NCBI GenBank assembly: GCA_902540235.1
Contig: CACBLI010000004.1
Coordinates: 49,980-113,979 of the forward strand
From: an uncultured Pelagibacteraceae bacterium
Lineage (GTDB): Bacteria > Pseudomonadota > Alphaproteobacteria > Pelagibacterales > Pelagibacteraceae
Reading direction: 5' to 3'
DNA: 64,000 bases
Positions within the stretch are counted from its first letter, which is position 1; every line of letters starts with the position of its first letter. Under the pieces are notes generated by a model. It made no database searches. It was given only the letters and a program-made list of their open reading frames with translations, and had not been told where the DNA came from. A program made the position numbers and the translations under genes. Positions 1 to 8,990 of the stretch are shown piece by piece.

Positions 1-1160
1 AATAACAATACATCCTTTACATCTCCTTGCAATACACCAGCTTGGATAGCTGCACCCATTGCTACTACTTCGTCAGGGTTGACACTTTTGTTAGGATCTT
101 TGCCAAAAAAGTTTTTTACTTCCTCTATAACTTTTGGCATTCTAGTCATACCACCTACCATGACTACCTCATTAATATCACTCGCAGAAATTCCAGCATC
201 TTTTAAGGCAGTTTTACATGGGGGGATTGTTCTGGCAATTAAATCTTCAACTAAAGCTTCAAGCTTTGCTCTAGTCATTTTTAAGTTAATGTGCTTTGGT
301 CCAGTTTTATCAGCTGTGATAAAAGGAAGATTGATGTCTGTTTGTTCTGCAGCTGAAAGTTCTATTTTAGCTTTTTCAGCAGCTTCTTTTAATCTTTGTA
401 ATGCTAATTTGTCTGATTTAAGATCAATACCGCTATCTTTCTTAAATTCGCCAATTAAATACTCTACAACAGCATTATCAAAATCTTCTCCACCTAAAAA
501 TGTATCACCATTAGTAGATTTTACCTCAAATACACCATCACCTAATTCCAGTATTGAAACATCAAAAGTTCCTCCACCTAAATCGTACACTGCTATTTTT
601 TTATTTTGTTTTTTATCAAGTCCATACGCCAATGAAGCAGCAGTAGGTTCATTTATAATTCTTAAAACTTCTAAGCCAGCAATTTTACCAGCATCTTTAG
701 TTGCTTGTCTTTGTGCATCGTTGAAATATGCAGGCACAGTTATAACTGCTTTAGTTACAGCCTGACCTAAGTATTTTTCAGCAGTCTCTTTCATCTTTTG
801 AAGTATGAAAGCAGAGATTTGCGATGGTGAATACTTTTCTCCTTTTGCTTCAATCCAAGCGTCACCTTTTTCAGAATTTACAATTTTAAAAGGTGCTGCC
901 TCGACATCTTTTTTTACTGTAGGATCATCAAAATTTCTTCCAATTAATCTTTTAACAGCAAATATAGTATTTTCAGGATTGGTTACAGCCTGTCTTTTAG
1001 CTGGCTGACCAATTAATTTTTCATTTTCATCAGTAAATGCAACTACTGAAGGAGTGGTTCTTGCACCTTCTGCATTTTCTAATACCTTAGCCTGTGTTCC
1101 TTCCATAATGGCAACACAAGAATTAGTAGTACCCAAATCGATTCCAATTATTTTACTCAT
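1..1160 (-). CDS. dnaK: DnaK (Hsp70 chaperone), 5' part only; 3' end beyond the window
   Basis: Cytosolic ATP-dependent chaperone that works with DnaJ and GrpE. The ATG at 1158-1160 gives the canonical start [14 protein letters not shown], and 386 codons are visible before the left edge. Hsp70 ATPase signatures run in order: IGIDLGTTN (phosphate 1), [22 protein letters not shown] and [12 protein letters not shown] (phosphate 2). The gene is cut just after the nucleotide-binding domain, around [12 protein letters not shown], so the substrate-binding domain is not seen. It lies 63 bp downstream of grpE on the same strand, the usual grpE-dnaK order. No defect is seen in the visible part. Confidence 0.97.
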   Translation of the reverse strand, partial: MSKIIGIDLGTTNSCVAIMEGTQAKVLENAEGARTTPSVVAFTDENEKLIGQPAKRQAVTNPENTIFAVKRLIGRNFDDPTVKKDVEAAPFKIVNSEKGDAWIEAKGEKYSPSQISAFILQKMKETAEKYLGQAVTKAVITVPAYFNDAQRQATKDAGKIAGLEVLRIINEPTAASLAYGLDKKQNKKIAVYDLGGGTFDVSILELGDGVFEVKSTNGDTFLGGEDFDNAVVEYLIGEFKKDSGIDLKSDKLALQRLKEAAEKAKIELSAAEQTDINLPFITADKTGPKHINLKMTRAKLEALVEDLIARTIPPCKTALKDAGISASDINEVVMVGGMTRMPKVIEEVKNFFGKDPNKSVNPDEVVAMGAAIQAGVLQGDVKDVLL

Positions 1161-1223
1161 AATATTTATACTTATCGAAGTTCATATAGGTGCTAAATGT
1201 AAAACTACAAGTTGGCCTCATAA

Positions 1224-1865
1224 TTATTTATCTTTCGAATTTTCCTCATTTTTATCGTTTTTTTCCACTTTTTTTGATACCCCAACTAATGATGGTCTCA
1301 ACAGTCTGTCCTTTATAGTAAACCCTTTTTGAATTTCTTGGATTATTGTGCCTGGATCCTTAGTGTCATCTTCTATTTCAATCATTGCTTGATGAAAATT
1401 TGGATCTAGTTTTTGGTTTAGACTTTCAATGGGTTTAATATCATTTTTTTCAAAAATAGATATCAGGTCTTTCTTTATTACATTTAAATGGTCGAGAATT
1501 TTCTTTAATGCTTCAGTTTCTTTAAGTTTATCATCGTTCTCTAAAACATTTTTTGATCGTTCCAAGTTATCGATTAAGCTTAATGCTTCTTTAGCAAAAC
1601 TATAACCACCATATTCAAATGCATCTTGTTTTTCTTTTTCAAACCTTCTTCTTTGATTTTCCATTTCAGCAAAAGTCCTTGCTAGCTTATCTTCAAGTTC
1701 AGTAATTTTTTCAGCTGGAGAAGACTCTTTTATTTTTTCTTTTTCATCTGACGAAATATCTTCTGGCTGAAGATTATTTTTATTTTCACCAATATCATTC
1801 TCGGCATTTTCTGCCTCTCGGCTTTTATTCGTAGGACTATTATTTTGGTTTTCCTCTTTTTCCAT
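1224..1865 (-). CDS. grpE: GrpE, nucleotide exchange factor for DnaK
   Basis: Dimeric cochaperone that releases ADP from DnaK. The 213-residue protein has a charged, low-complexity N-terminus of about 60 residues, a long helical coiled-coil stretch (about 55-140, including FAEMENQRRRFEKEKQDA) and the C-terminal beta domain marked by DPNFHQAMIEIE and IQEIQKGFTIKDRLLRPSLV. The length is normal for the family. It precedes dnaK on the minus strand and is divergent from rdgB with only 36 bp between the starts, so any heat-shock promoter must be compact. I see no CIRCE inverted repeat there and no hrcA gene in the window. Confidence 0.95.
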   Translation of the reverse strand: MEKEENQNNSPTNKSREAENAENDIGENKNNLQPEDISSDEKEKIKESSPAEKITELEDKLARTFAEMENQRRRFEKEKQDAFEYGGYSFAKEALSLIDNLERSKNVLENDDKLKETEALKKILDHLNVIKKDLISIFEKNDIKPIESLNQKLDPNFHQAMIEIEDDTKDPGTIIQEIQKGFTIKDRLLRPSLVGVSKKVEKNDKNEENSKDK

Positions 1866-1901
1866 AAGGTCTTATATGGTAAGGATTTTCATAATTTCTA
1901 G

Positions 1902-2504
1902 ATGTTTAAACAAAAAATAAAAAAACTGTTAATTGGAACGAACAATAAGGGTAAACTGCGTGAAATAAAGAATTTATTACCAAAATACATCAAAATTCAC
2001 TCAACCTCTGAATTTAATCTTAAAAGTCCGAAAGAAACTGGCAAAACTTTTAAAGAAAATTCACTTATTAAATCAAGGTATTTTTCAGAAAAGGCTAATT
2101 TAACATGCTTAGCTGACGACTCTGGGTTGGAAATCGATATTTTAAAAAAAAAACCAGGTATATATTCAGCTAGATGGGGAGGGAGAAAATCTGATTTTAA
2201 AATTGCAATAAAAAAAGTTTATAGAGAACTTTATAAAAAAGATAAAAATTGGAAAAGTAAAAAAATAAAAGCCCGATTTATATGCGCTCTTTCAATAAGT
2301 CATTTAAAAAAAAAAATTGCTTGTGTCCAAAGTAAAGTTGAAGGACATATATCTAATAAACCAAAAGGTAATAATGGTTTTGGATATGATCCTATTTTCA
2401 TACCTCTCAAAAAAAAATTAACTTTTGGTGAAATGAAGCCTAGTTCAAAGCATAAAATTGATCACAGGTTTAAAGCTTTTAAGAAGATTAAAAAATTTTT
2501 GTAA
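1902..2504 (+). CDS. rdgB: RdgB/HAM1-family dITP/XTP pyrophosphatase
   Basis: Housecleaning enzyme that hydrolyses non-canonical purine triphosphates (dITP, XTP, ITP) to monophosphates before they enter DNA or RNA. The 200-residue protein shows the family motifs in order: GTNNKGKLREI (substrate loop, about residues 12-22), CLADDSGLEID (catalytic Asp residues, about 69-79), PGIYSARWGG, and GNNGFGYDPIF. The C-terminal SHR motif reads DHR here, a conservative deviation. Its 3' end overlaps the convergent LpoA-like gene by 17 nt. In many Alphaproteobacteria rdgB lies near grpE/hrcA/rph; here hrcA and rph are missing from that neighbourhood. Confidence 0.93.
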   Translation: MFKQKIKKLLIGTNNKGKLREIKNLLPKYIKIHSTSEFNLKSPKETGKTFKENSLIKSRYFSEKANLTCLADDSGLEIDILKKKPGIYSARWGGRKSDFKIAIKKVYRELYKKDKNWKSKKIKARFICALSISHLKKKIACVQSKVEGHISNKPKGNNGFGYDPIFIPLKKKLTFGEMKPSSKHKIDHRFKAFKKIKKFL

Positions 2505-3648
2505 TTCGATTTTTTTCTATTTTATAGAAATTTAAACGGTGATTTATTTCATTATTTTTAATATCAAAAATTCCAATTTTCCCTTTAAAAGAACTTTCAT
2601 TTTTAAAAAGTTTTTGAGTATCGGTTATTATAAAATTGTTTTTGAAAGATAAGTAATAAATTAAACCAACTAAATCGTAACTTAGTAAGCTTAAATGGTT
2701 TGGGTATTTTTTAAATTTTCTGTAAAACCTATCTTTATACTGTTCCCAATTCTCCTTATTAATTGAGGGATAATATATGGGTTGAAGACTTTTTTCTTGA
2801 ATCAGGCTCTCATTAAACCATTGATTTAGTGATATAAAATATTTTTTTTCAGGTGACACATCAGTGTACAGAAGAGATGTAGCAACACTTTTTAAACTTT
2901 CATCAAAATCAGCTATTACAACTGAATTAAAGTTAACCTTGCCCAATGTATATCTTTTTTCTAATTGTTTTATTTTTCTCTCTTTATTTGGATCATCAGA
3001 TTGTTCTAATCTTTTTATTTCGTCTTCTAAATTTTGTTTTCTAATTTTATAATTAGTTATCTTTTCAATTTGTTTAGTTAACTTAGTTGGCTCAGTATCA
3101 TATTCAAATACCTTTTCAGTTTTTAATTTTGAACTTTTTAAAGCTTTTTTAATTTCAGCTTCGTATTTTAACTTTGGTAATAAGAAAATTGTTTTTTCTA
3201 TCTCATTTATTTCTAAAAACTTTTTAATAGTATTTAATTGAGAAATGGAATTAACACCAGCACTAATAACATTTTTTGGAAGATTAATAGTTTTATTGGT
3301 TAAAGATAAAAAAATTAAATCTTCAACTTCATTGAGATAGACAAGATTTTCATAAAATACTGGACCTATTACAATTTTTACATTTTCATTTTTTAATTCA
3401 ATAGCTGATTTTAGTGTTTTATCTGGATTAGATTTAGTATCTTTAACGATTATTTCTATGCTCTCATTGTTAATATCATTGATTGCCATTCTGACAGTTT
3501 TGATAATCTGTTGACCAATCTCTCGATTATTTTCAGTTAATGGAATAAGCAGCCCAATTTTTATTTTCTCATTTGCAAATACTTTCTGTGAAGTACCAAT
3601 TATAAATAAAAAAAGTAAAGAAATTATTAATTTTGAAATTTTAATCAT
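2488..3648 (-). CDS. Periplasmic LpoA-like (COG3107) binding protein, putative PBP activator
   Basis: 386 residues with an N-terminal signal peptide (hydrophobic about 7-22, cleavage plausible after VFA). The mature part begins KIKIGLLIPLT and continues with GQQIIKTVRMAINDIN and NVKIVIGPVFYENL, the type I periplasmic-binding-protein fold shared by LpoA/YraM and Leu/Ile/Val-binding proteins. It is divergent from rsmI, with about 30 bp between starts, exactly as yraM and yraL are arranged in other proteobacteria. That context favours an LpoA-like activator of peptidoglycan synthases over a transport protein, and no ABC transporter genes are adjacent. There is no lipobox, unlike enterobacterial LpoA. 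A Lys/Glu-rich segment occupies about 195-230. Confidence 0.7.
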   Translation of the reverse strand: MIKISKLIISLLFLFIIGTSQKVFANEKIKIGLLIPLTENNREIGQQIIKTVRMAINDINNESIEIIVKDTKSNPDKTLKSAIELKNENVKIVIGPVFYENLVYLNEVEDLIFLSLTNKTINLPKNVISAGVNSISQLNTIKKFLEINEIEKTIFLLPKLKYEAEIKKALKSSKLKTEKVFEYDTEPTKLTKQIEKITNYKIRKQNLEDEIKRLEQSDDPNKERKIKQLEKRYTLGKVNFNSVVIADFDESLKSVATSLLYTDVSPEKKYFISLNQWFNESLIQEKSLQPIYYPSINKENWEQYKDRFYRKFKKYPNHLSLLSYDLVGLIYYLSFKNNFIITDTQKLFKNESSFKGKIGIFDIKNNEINHRLNFYKIEKNRITKIF

Positions 3649-3679
3649 TTAAATAATATTATATTAATTAGTTACAACA

Positions 3680-4543
3680 ATGTCCTTAAAAAACAAATTT
3701 GACAACATTAAGATTAAAATTGGATTGTATGTTGTATCAACACCAATCGGAAATTTATTAGATATATCCCAAAGAGCAATAGAAACTTTGAGAAAGTCAG
3801 ATTTTATTTTATGCGAAGATACTAGAGTTTCAAAAATTCTTCTTACTAAATTTGATATTAAATCTAATTTGATTCCTAACCATAAGTTTAATGAAAAAAA
3901 AAACTTAAACAAGATAATCAAATTATTAAAATCAGGATCTATAATATCTCTAATTTCAGATGCAGGAACACCAAGTATTTCAGATCCAGGATGCGTTTTA
4001 ATAAACGAATGTTTAAAAGAAGGTATCAACGTTTCACCTGTTCCAGGACCCTCTGCTGTTTCGAGTGCAGTTTCTGTAAGTGGTTTTAGTGATAAGTTTT
4101 ACTTTTATGGTTTTTTACCTGAAAAGAATAAGCTATTAAATAATGATCTACAAACTTTATCAAAACTAGATTGCTCAATAATTTTTTTCGTTTCGTCAAA
4201 AAAATTTAACAAAACTATTCCCATTTTAAAAAAATATTTTAATGGTAGAAAAATTTTGATTTGTAGGGAAATGACCAAATTTTATGAAGAATTTTTAAGA
4301 GAGGAAATTGATAATTTAAAAATGTTGGAAAGTGGACTTAAAGGAGAATTAACTATTGTTATTTCAGAAATGAAAAAAGTAAAAAATGCTTCGCAAAAAC
4401 TAAGTGAATCAGATAAAGATTTAATTAGAAAAACCATAAACAAATTAAGTGTTAAAGAAATTGTAAGTCTAATTGGTAAAAAAAGTGAGATATCAAAGAA
4501 AGCGATTTATAATTTTTGTATAGAATTAAAAAATGAGAATTAA
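3680..4543 (+). CDS. rsmI: RsmI, 16S rRNA 2'-O-ribose C1402 methyltransferase
   Basis: SAM-dependent enzyme that 2'-O-methylates C1402 in the decoding centre of 16S rRNA. The 287-residue protein is a full tetrapyrrole-methylase-fold protein: GLYVVSTPIGNLLDIS (about 14-29), CEDTRVSKILL, LISDAGTPSISDPG (SAM-binding loop, about 92-105) and VSPVPGPSAVSSAVSVSG. The C-terminal KELSVKEIV-like helix segment is also present. The first ATG is taken; another initiation just before IKIGLYVV is possible. It overlaps the following BON lipoprotein gene by 11 nt, suggesting translational coupling. It matches yraL of the conserved yraL-yraM-yraP neighbourhood. Confidence 0.95.
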   Translation: MSLKNKFDNIKIKIGLYVVSTPIGNLLDISQRAIETLRKSDFILCEDTRVSKILLTKFDIKSNLIPNHKFNEKKNLNKIIKLLKSGSIISLISDAGTPSISDPGCVLINECLKEGINVSPVPGPSAVSSAVSVSGFSDKFYFYGFLPEKNKLLNNDLQTLSKLDCSIIFFVSSKKFNKTIPILKKYFNGRKILICREMTKFYEEFLREEIDNLKMLESGLKGELTIVISEMKKVKNASQKLSESDKDLIRKTINKLSVKEIVSLIGKKSEISKKAIYNFCIELKNEN

Positions 4544-5126
4544 ATTAGTAATATTTTCAATATTTTTAATGTTTTTATCGAGTTGTGCCGGAGTAGGATC
4601 TAAAGGTTTTTTTGGAACAGGAGTAAGTGTAGCTTTTGATCCAAGAACAGTTGGAACTCAAATAGATGATTCTATAATGGAAAAAAATTTTACTGCCAGG
4701 ATGTTATTAAAGGATAAAAAATATTTATTTGCTATAAATACTCAAGTTTTAGATGGAAGAATTTTTCTAACAGGAAAGGTTGAAAATCCAGAGGAAAAAC
4801 TTCAATTGACTAAATTAGCATGGGAAACTCTTGGTGTAAGATCTGTAAGAAATGACATTAAAATAAAAGAGGAGTTTAATTTTAAACAATCTGCAAAAGA
4901 TCTCCTAATTACATCTCAACTAAGAACAGCAATTATTTTGAATAAAAAGATAAAAGCAACAAATTATCAGATTGATACTTACAAAAAGAAAATTTTTATT
5001 TACGGAATCGCAATCACTGATGATGAAAAAGATGAAGTTTTAAAAGAGGCTAAAGAAATTCCCAATGTTAAGGATGTTATAGCCAGCATTATATTAGTTG
5101 AAGATTTAAGAATTCAAAAAAATTAA
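4533..5126 (+). CDS. BON-domain outer-membrane lipoprotein, DolP/YraP-like
   Basis: 197 residues with a lipoprotein signal peptide ending in the lipobox LSSC (Cys18). Two BON domains follow (about 45-115 and 120-190), visible in segments such as DGRIFLTGKVENPEEK and KKIFIYGIAITDDEKDEVLKEAKEIPNVKDV. Gamma-proteobacterial DolP sits in the outer membrane, binds anionic phospholipid and supports envelope integrity and activation of cell-wall amidases; the same role is inferred. It overlaps rsmI by 11 nt and is convergent with maeB by 4 nt. The rsmI-LpoA-DolP association supports the assignment. The usual yraN gene is absent between rsmI and this gene. Confidence 0.8.
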   Translation: MRIKLVIFSIFLMFLSSCAGVGSKGFFGTGVSVAFDPRTVGTQIDDSIMEKNFTARMLLKDKKYLFAINTQVLDGRIFLTGKVENPEEKLQLTKLAWETLGVRSVRNDIKIKEEFNFKQSAKDLLITSQLRTAIILNKKIKATNYQIDTYKKKIFIYGIAITDDEKDEVLKEAKEIPNVKDVIASIILVEDLRIQKN

Positions 5127-7408
5127 TCTTTTTTGTAATCAATTACATCTGCAGAAAATGCTGCAATTGATGCCAAATTTATAATCTCTGATGTCGAAGT
5201 TCTTAATGGAGCGATCTCTATTGGAAGACCTAAACCAATTAATAATGGTCCAATAACTTTTGCTCTACTCATAGATTTTATCATTTTGTAAGAAATAGCT
5301 GCGCTATGCTGACTTGGCATAATTAAAACATTGGAATTACCTACAATCTCTGAAAATGGATAAAGTTCTTTATATAGTTCCTCTAAAGCAACATCAGGCT
5401 GCATTTCCCCATCGAATTTAAAATCAACTTTATCCTTTTTTAAAATCTCAACAGCATCACTTAATCTTTTAGTTCTATCAGTTGCAGGTTCACCAAAAGT
5501 TGAGTGTGATAAAAACGCAACTTTAGGATCAAAACCAAACAGTCTCACAACTCTGGCTGCAGATTTTGCCATCTCTGCTAATTGATTTGAATCTGGGTAT
5601 TCAATTACAGAGGTATCACATATAAAAATTGTTTTTCCTCTATTTACTATTAGATTTAGACCAAACATAATCTCACCTGCTCTTGGATCCACAACTTTAT
5701 TTATTTTTTCAAGTGAAGAAGAGTATCTTCGTGTATTTCCAGTTACCATCGCATCAGCATCTTGACATGCGACCATGCAGGATGCCCAAATAACCCTGTC
5801 ATTTCTCACCAGGCGGTCACAATCACGTTCAAGCATACCTTTTTGTCTTTGAAGTTTTTTAAAAAGATATTTTACATACCTTTCCCTTTTTTCAGAGTCC
5901 TTTGAATTTACAATTTCTAAGTCAAAATTTTCATTGTAACCTATCTTTTTTATTTGTTTCTTTATCAAATCTTCTTTTCCAACTAGAATTGGTATTCCTA
6001 AATTTGAGTTTTTAAATGCTATTGCAGCTTTCAACATATTTTCGTCCTCACCGTCTGCAAAAACGACTTTTTTTTGTTTTTTCTTTATATAGGTATTTAT
6101 TCCTTGCATAATTGTGACTGTAGGATCTAGTCTTTGTTTTAATTGGTCTTTATATTGTTCAAAATCTTTTATTTTTATTCTAGCAACTCCAGTATTTATC
6201 GCAGCTTTAGCGACTGCTGCTGGGATAACACTAATAAGTCTTGGATCAAAAGTTGAAGGAATGATGTAGTCTTTTCCATAATGTGGTCTTTCACCCCCCA
6301 TAGCCGCAACAACTTCATCTGGCACTTCATCCTTAGCTAAATTAGCTATTGCATGTGCAGCAGCTACTTTCATCTCCTCATTTATAACTTTCGATCTCAC
6401 GTCTAATGCACCCCTAAATATGTAGGGAAAACCAATTAAGTTGTTTACTTGGTTTGGATAATCTGAGCGTCCGGTAGCAATAATTGCGTCATCTCTAACC
6501 TCCTCTACTTCCTCAGGTTTTATTTCTGGGTCAGGATTTGCACAAGCAAATATGATTGGATTATCGTTCATTTTTTTTACCATGTCCTTAGTTAAAGCAC
6601 CTTTAGCTGATAATCCCAGAAATACATCAGCATTTTTGATTGCATCAGTCAAAGTTCTATCTTCAGTCTTAATAGCATGTGCTGATTTCCATTGGTTTAA
6701 ATTTTCTCGTCCAATATAAATTACTCCTTTTCTATCAACCATCGTAATATTTTTTTGTGGCACTCCACTTTTTTTAAATAAATTTGCACATGCCATAGCT
6801 GATGCTCCCGCACCGTTGACAACTATTTTAACTTCGTCGATTTTCTTTTTAGTTATGTCAAGTGCGTTTAGTAATGCAGCAGTTGTGATAATTGCTGTTC
6901 CATGTTGGTCATCGTGGAATACAGGAATATCTAAAATTTCTTTCAGCTTTTCCTCAATTATAAAACAATTAGGGGCAGCGATATCCTCCAAATTTATACC
7001 TCCAAAACTCGGAGCAAAATTTTTTATACTTCTAATTATCTCGTCTGGATCTTCTGAGTCAATTTCAAGATCTATGGAGTCAATGTCCGCGAATCTTTTA
7101 AACAAAACAGCTTTTCCCTCCATAACGGGTTTTGATGCCAATGCTCCTAAATTACCCATTCCTAAAATTGCAGATCCATTGCTTATTACTGCAACAAGAT
7201 TACCTTTACTTGTATAGTCAAATGCGGCTTCTGGGTTTTCACTTATAGCCTTAACTGGCGCCGCCACACCTGGCGAATAAGCGAGCGCAAGATCTCTTTT
7301 TGTTGTCATATTTTTTGAGGAAGAAATTTCGATTTTTCCTGGCTTATTATGACGGTGGAAATCTAAAGCTTCTTTATCTGTATAATGATCAATTTTTGTT
7401 TTTTTCAT
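5123..7408 (-). CDS. maeB: MaeB, NADP-type malic enzyme fused to a phosphotransacetylase-like domain
   Basis: Oxidatively decarboxylates malate to pyruvate with NADP as probable cofactor, feeding pyruvate to the PDH encoded later in the window. The 761 residues form the usual MaeB fusion. The malic enzyme domain occupies about 1-425, with RDLALAYSPGVAAPV, FHDDQHGTAII and the Rossmann loop VVNGAGASAMACANLF near 193-208. A phosphotransacetylase-like domain follows from about 430, with KKVVFADGEDENML. In characterised MaeB proteins the second domain is catalytically inactive and binds acetyl-CoA as regulator. It is transcribed alone, 50 bp from the divergent murJ. Confidence 0.94.
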   Translation of the reverse strand: MKKTKIDHYTDKEALDFHRHNKPGKIEISSSKNMTTKRDLALAYSPGVAAPVKAISENPEAAFDYTSKGNLVAVISNGSAILGMGNLGALASKPVMEGKAVLFKRFADIDSIDLEIDSEDPDEIIRSIKNFAPSFGGINLEDIAAPNCFIIEEKLKEILDIPVFHDDQHGTAIITTAALLNALDITKKKIDEVKIVVNGAGASAMACANLFKKSGVPQKNITMVDRKGVIYIGRENLNQWKSAHAIKTEDRTLTDAIKNADVFLGLSAKGALTKDMVKKMNDNPIIFACANPDPEIKPEEVEEVRDDAIIATGRSDYPNQVNNLIGFPYIFRGALDVRSKVINEEMKVAAAHAIANLAKDEVPDEVVAAMGGERPHYGKDYIIPSTFDPRLISVIPAAVAKAAINTGVARIKIKDFEQYKDQLKQRLDPTVTIMQGINTYIKKKQKKVVFADGEDENMLKAAIAFKNSNLGIPILVGKEDLIKKQIKKIGYNENFDLEIVNSKDSEKRERYVKYLFKKLQRQKGMLERDCDRLVRNDRVIWASCMVACQDADAMVTGNTRRYSSSLEKINKVVDPRAGEIMFGLNLIVNRGKTIFICDTSVIEYPDSNQLAEMAKSAARVVRLFGFDPKVAFLSHSTFGEPATDRTKRLSDAVEILKKDKVDFKFDGEMQPDVALEELYKELYPFSEIVGNSNVLIMPSQHSAAISYKMIKSMSRAKVIGPLLIGLGLPIEIAPLRTSTSEIINLASIAAFSADVIDYKKD

Positions 7409-7458
7409 TTAGGTTAATTAGGTGTACAAATGAGGTAAATTTAAGACTAATATGATTT

Positions 7459-8988
7459 ATGAATTTAGTTAAGTCAACAGGGACTTTTGGTTTTTATACT
7501 ATAATTAGCAGATTACTTGGATATTTGAGAGATGTTTTGATAGCTATTTTTCTTGGAACAAGTTTATTAGCCGATGCATTTTTTGTTGCTTTTAGAATCC
7601 CTAATACATTTAGAAGATTATTTGCTGAAGGTACATTTAATGCAGCGTTTGTTCCTAGTTACGCTTCTGAATTAGTCAAAAGTAAAACAAAATCACAAAT
7701 ATTTGCTAATCAAGTTTTTAATTTGTTATTACTAGGCTTATTTTTTTTAGTTTTGCTAATTGAACTTTTTATGCCTATTTTTGTAAGTTTGATAGCTCCA
7801 GGATTTACTAAAAATACAGATAAAATTGAACTGGCTATTACTTTAACTAGAATATCTTTTCCATTTTTAATGTTTGTGAGCTTGTCGTCTTTTTTCGGTG
7901 CAATTTTAAACTCTCATAATAAATTTGCAGCTGCTTCAGGGGCGCCCATTATTCTAAATATTGTATTAATATCGATACTATTTTTTGGAAATTATTTAAA
8001 TGATGATTTAATTTTTTTTCTTTCGTGGGGAGTTTCCATAGCTGGCTTATTACAATTTATTTTTTTATATCATTTTGTGAAAAAATTTTATGTCATCAAA
8101 CTAGATTTTAAAGTAAAAATTACCAATAAGGTAAAATTTTTTTTTAAAAAACTTTTGCCCAGTATTTTTTCTTCTGGAGTAACCCAAGTAAATATACTTG
8201 TTGGTACAATTATAGCGTCATTCCAGTCAAGTGCAGTATCTTATCTTTATTATGCAGATAGAATATACCAAATAAATCTAGCAATAGCAGGAATAGCAAT
8301 TGGCGTGGTAGTTTTACCTCAATTATCTAAGCATGTCTTTTTAAAAAAAAAAAATAAAATTCTAAATATTCAAAATAAAGCTTTAGAAATAAGTATGTTT
8401 TTAAGTTTACCTGCCACAGTTGCTTTATTTGTGGGATCAAAAGAAATTATTTCTGGACTGTTCGGATATGGGTCATTTGATGAAGAGGCAGTCCTGAATT
8501 CTTCAAAAGCACTTTACTATTTTGGATTGGGACTGCCTGCATTTGCGTTTATTAAAGTTTTTTCAACTTTTTTCTTTGCAAACAATAATACTAAAACTCC
8601 ATTTTATATTTCAGTATTTTCTGTAGTTTTGAATATTTGTATTAGTGTTTATTATTTTAAAAGTCTTGGTTTTATCATTATTCCAATAGCAACGACTATA
8701 TCTTCATGGTTTAATTCATTTCTGCTATTTATTTATTTAAAGAAAGACGATTTATTTCAATTTAATAATATTTTTCTGGTAAAATTTATTAAGATAATTT
8801 TCATTTCAATTTTAATGGGATTATTTTTTAAGTATTTGCTTTTATTTTTTGAAAATCAATTAAGTTACGAATATAATTTAAAATTTCTTTATTTGATATT
8901 TGCTGTTTTTTTAACTGTTTCATTTTATTTAATATTGTCATTAGTTTTCAAAGCATTTAAATATGAAGATATTAAATTAAAATATTAA
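7459..8988 (+). CDS. murJ: MurJ, lipid II flippase
   Basis: Integral membrane flippase of the MOP superfamily that moves undecaprenyl-linked peptidoglycan precursor across the inner membrane. The 509 residues are almost entirely hydrophobic helices, about 14 expected. The N-terminus contains the family signature SRLLGYLRDVLIA and the charged loop FRIPNTFRRLFAEGTFNAAFVPSY (residues about 47-70, including the Arg residues needed by MurJ). It is followed after 2 nt by trpS, an order common in Alphaproteobacteria. UppP, which recycles the same carrier lipid, is at the right end of the window. Confidence 0.95.
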   Translation: MNLVKSTGTFGFYTIISRLLGYLRDVLIAIFLGTSLLADAFFVAFRIPNTFRRLFAEGTFNAAFVPSYASELVKSKTKSQIFANQVFNLLLLGLFFLVLLIELFMPIFVSLIAPGFTKNTDKIELAITLTRISFPFLMFVSLSSFFGAILNSHNKFAAASGAPIILNIVLISILFFGNYLNDDLIFFLSWGVSIAGLLQFIFLYHFVKKFYVIKLDFKVKITNKVKFFFKKLLPSIFSSGVTQVNILVGTIIASFQSSAVSYLYYADRIYQINLAIAGIAIGVVVLPQLSKHVFLKKKNKILNIQNKALEISMFLSLPATVALFVGSKEIISGLFGYGSFDEEAVLNSSKALYYFGLGLPAFAFIKVFSTFFFANNNTKTPFYISVFSVVLNICISVYYFKSLGFIIIPIATTISSWFNSFLLFIYLKKDDLFQFNNIFLVKFIKIIFISILMGLFFKYLLLFFENQLSYEYNLKFLYLIFAVFLTVSFYLILSLVFKAFKYEDIKLKY

Positions 8989-8990
8989 TT

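Noticed and set aside
79..1332. Plus-strand ORFs of 228, 67 and 92 codons opposite dnaK and grpE
   Set aside because: They are antisense shadows of strongly conserved genes; their translations are Ser/Leu-rich without motifs.
3664..4029. 121-codon minus-strand ORF opposite rsmI
   Set aside because: Antisense to a clear RsmI; no ribosome site or domain.
6816..7217. 133-codon plus-strand ORF inside maeB
   Set aside because: Antisense shadow of a well-conserved Rossmann domain.
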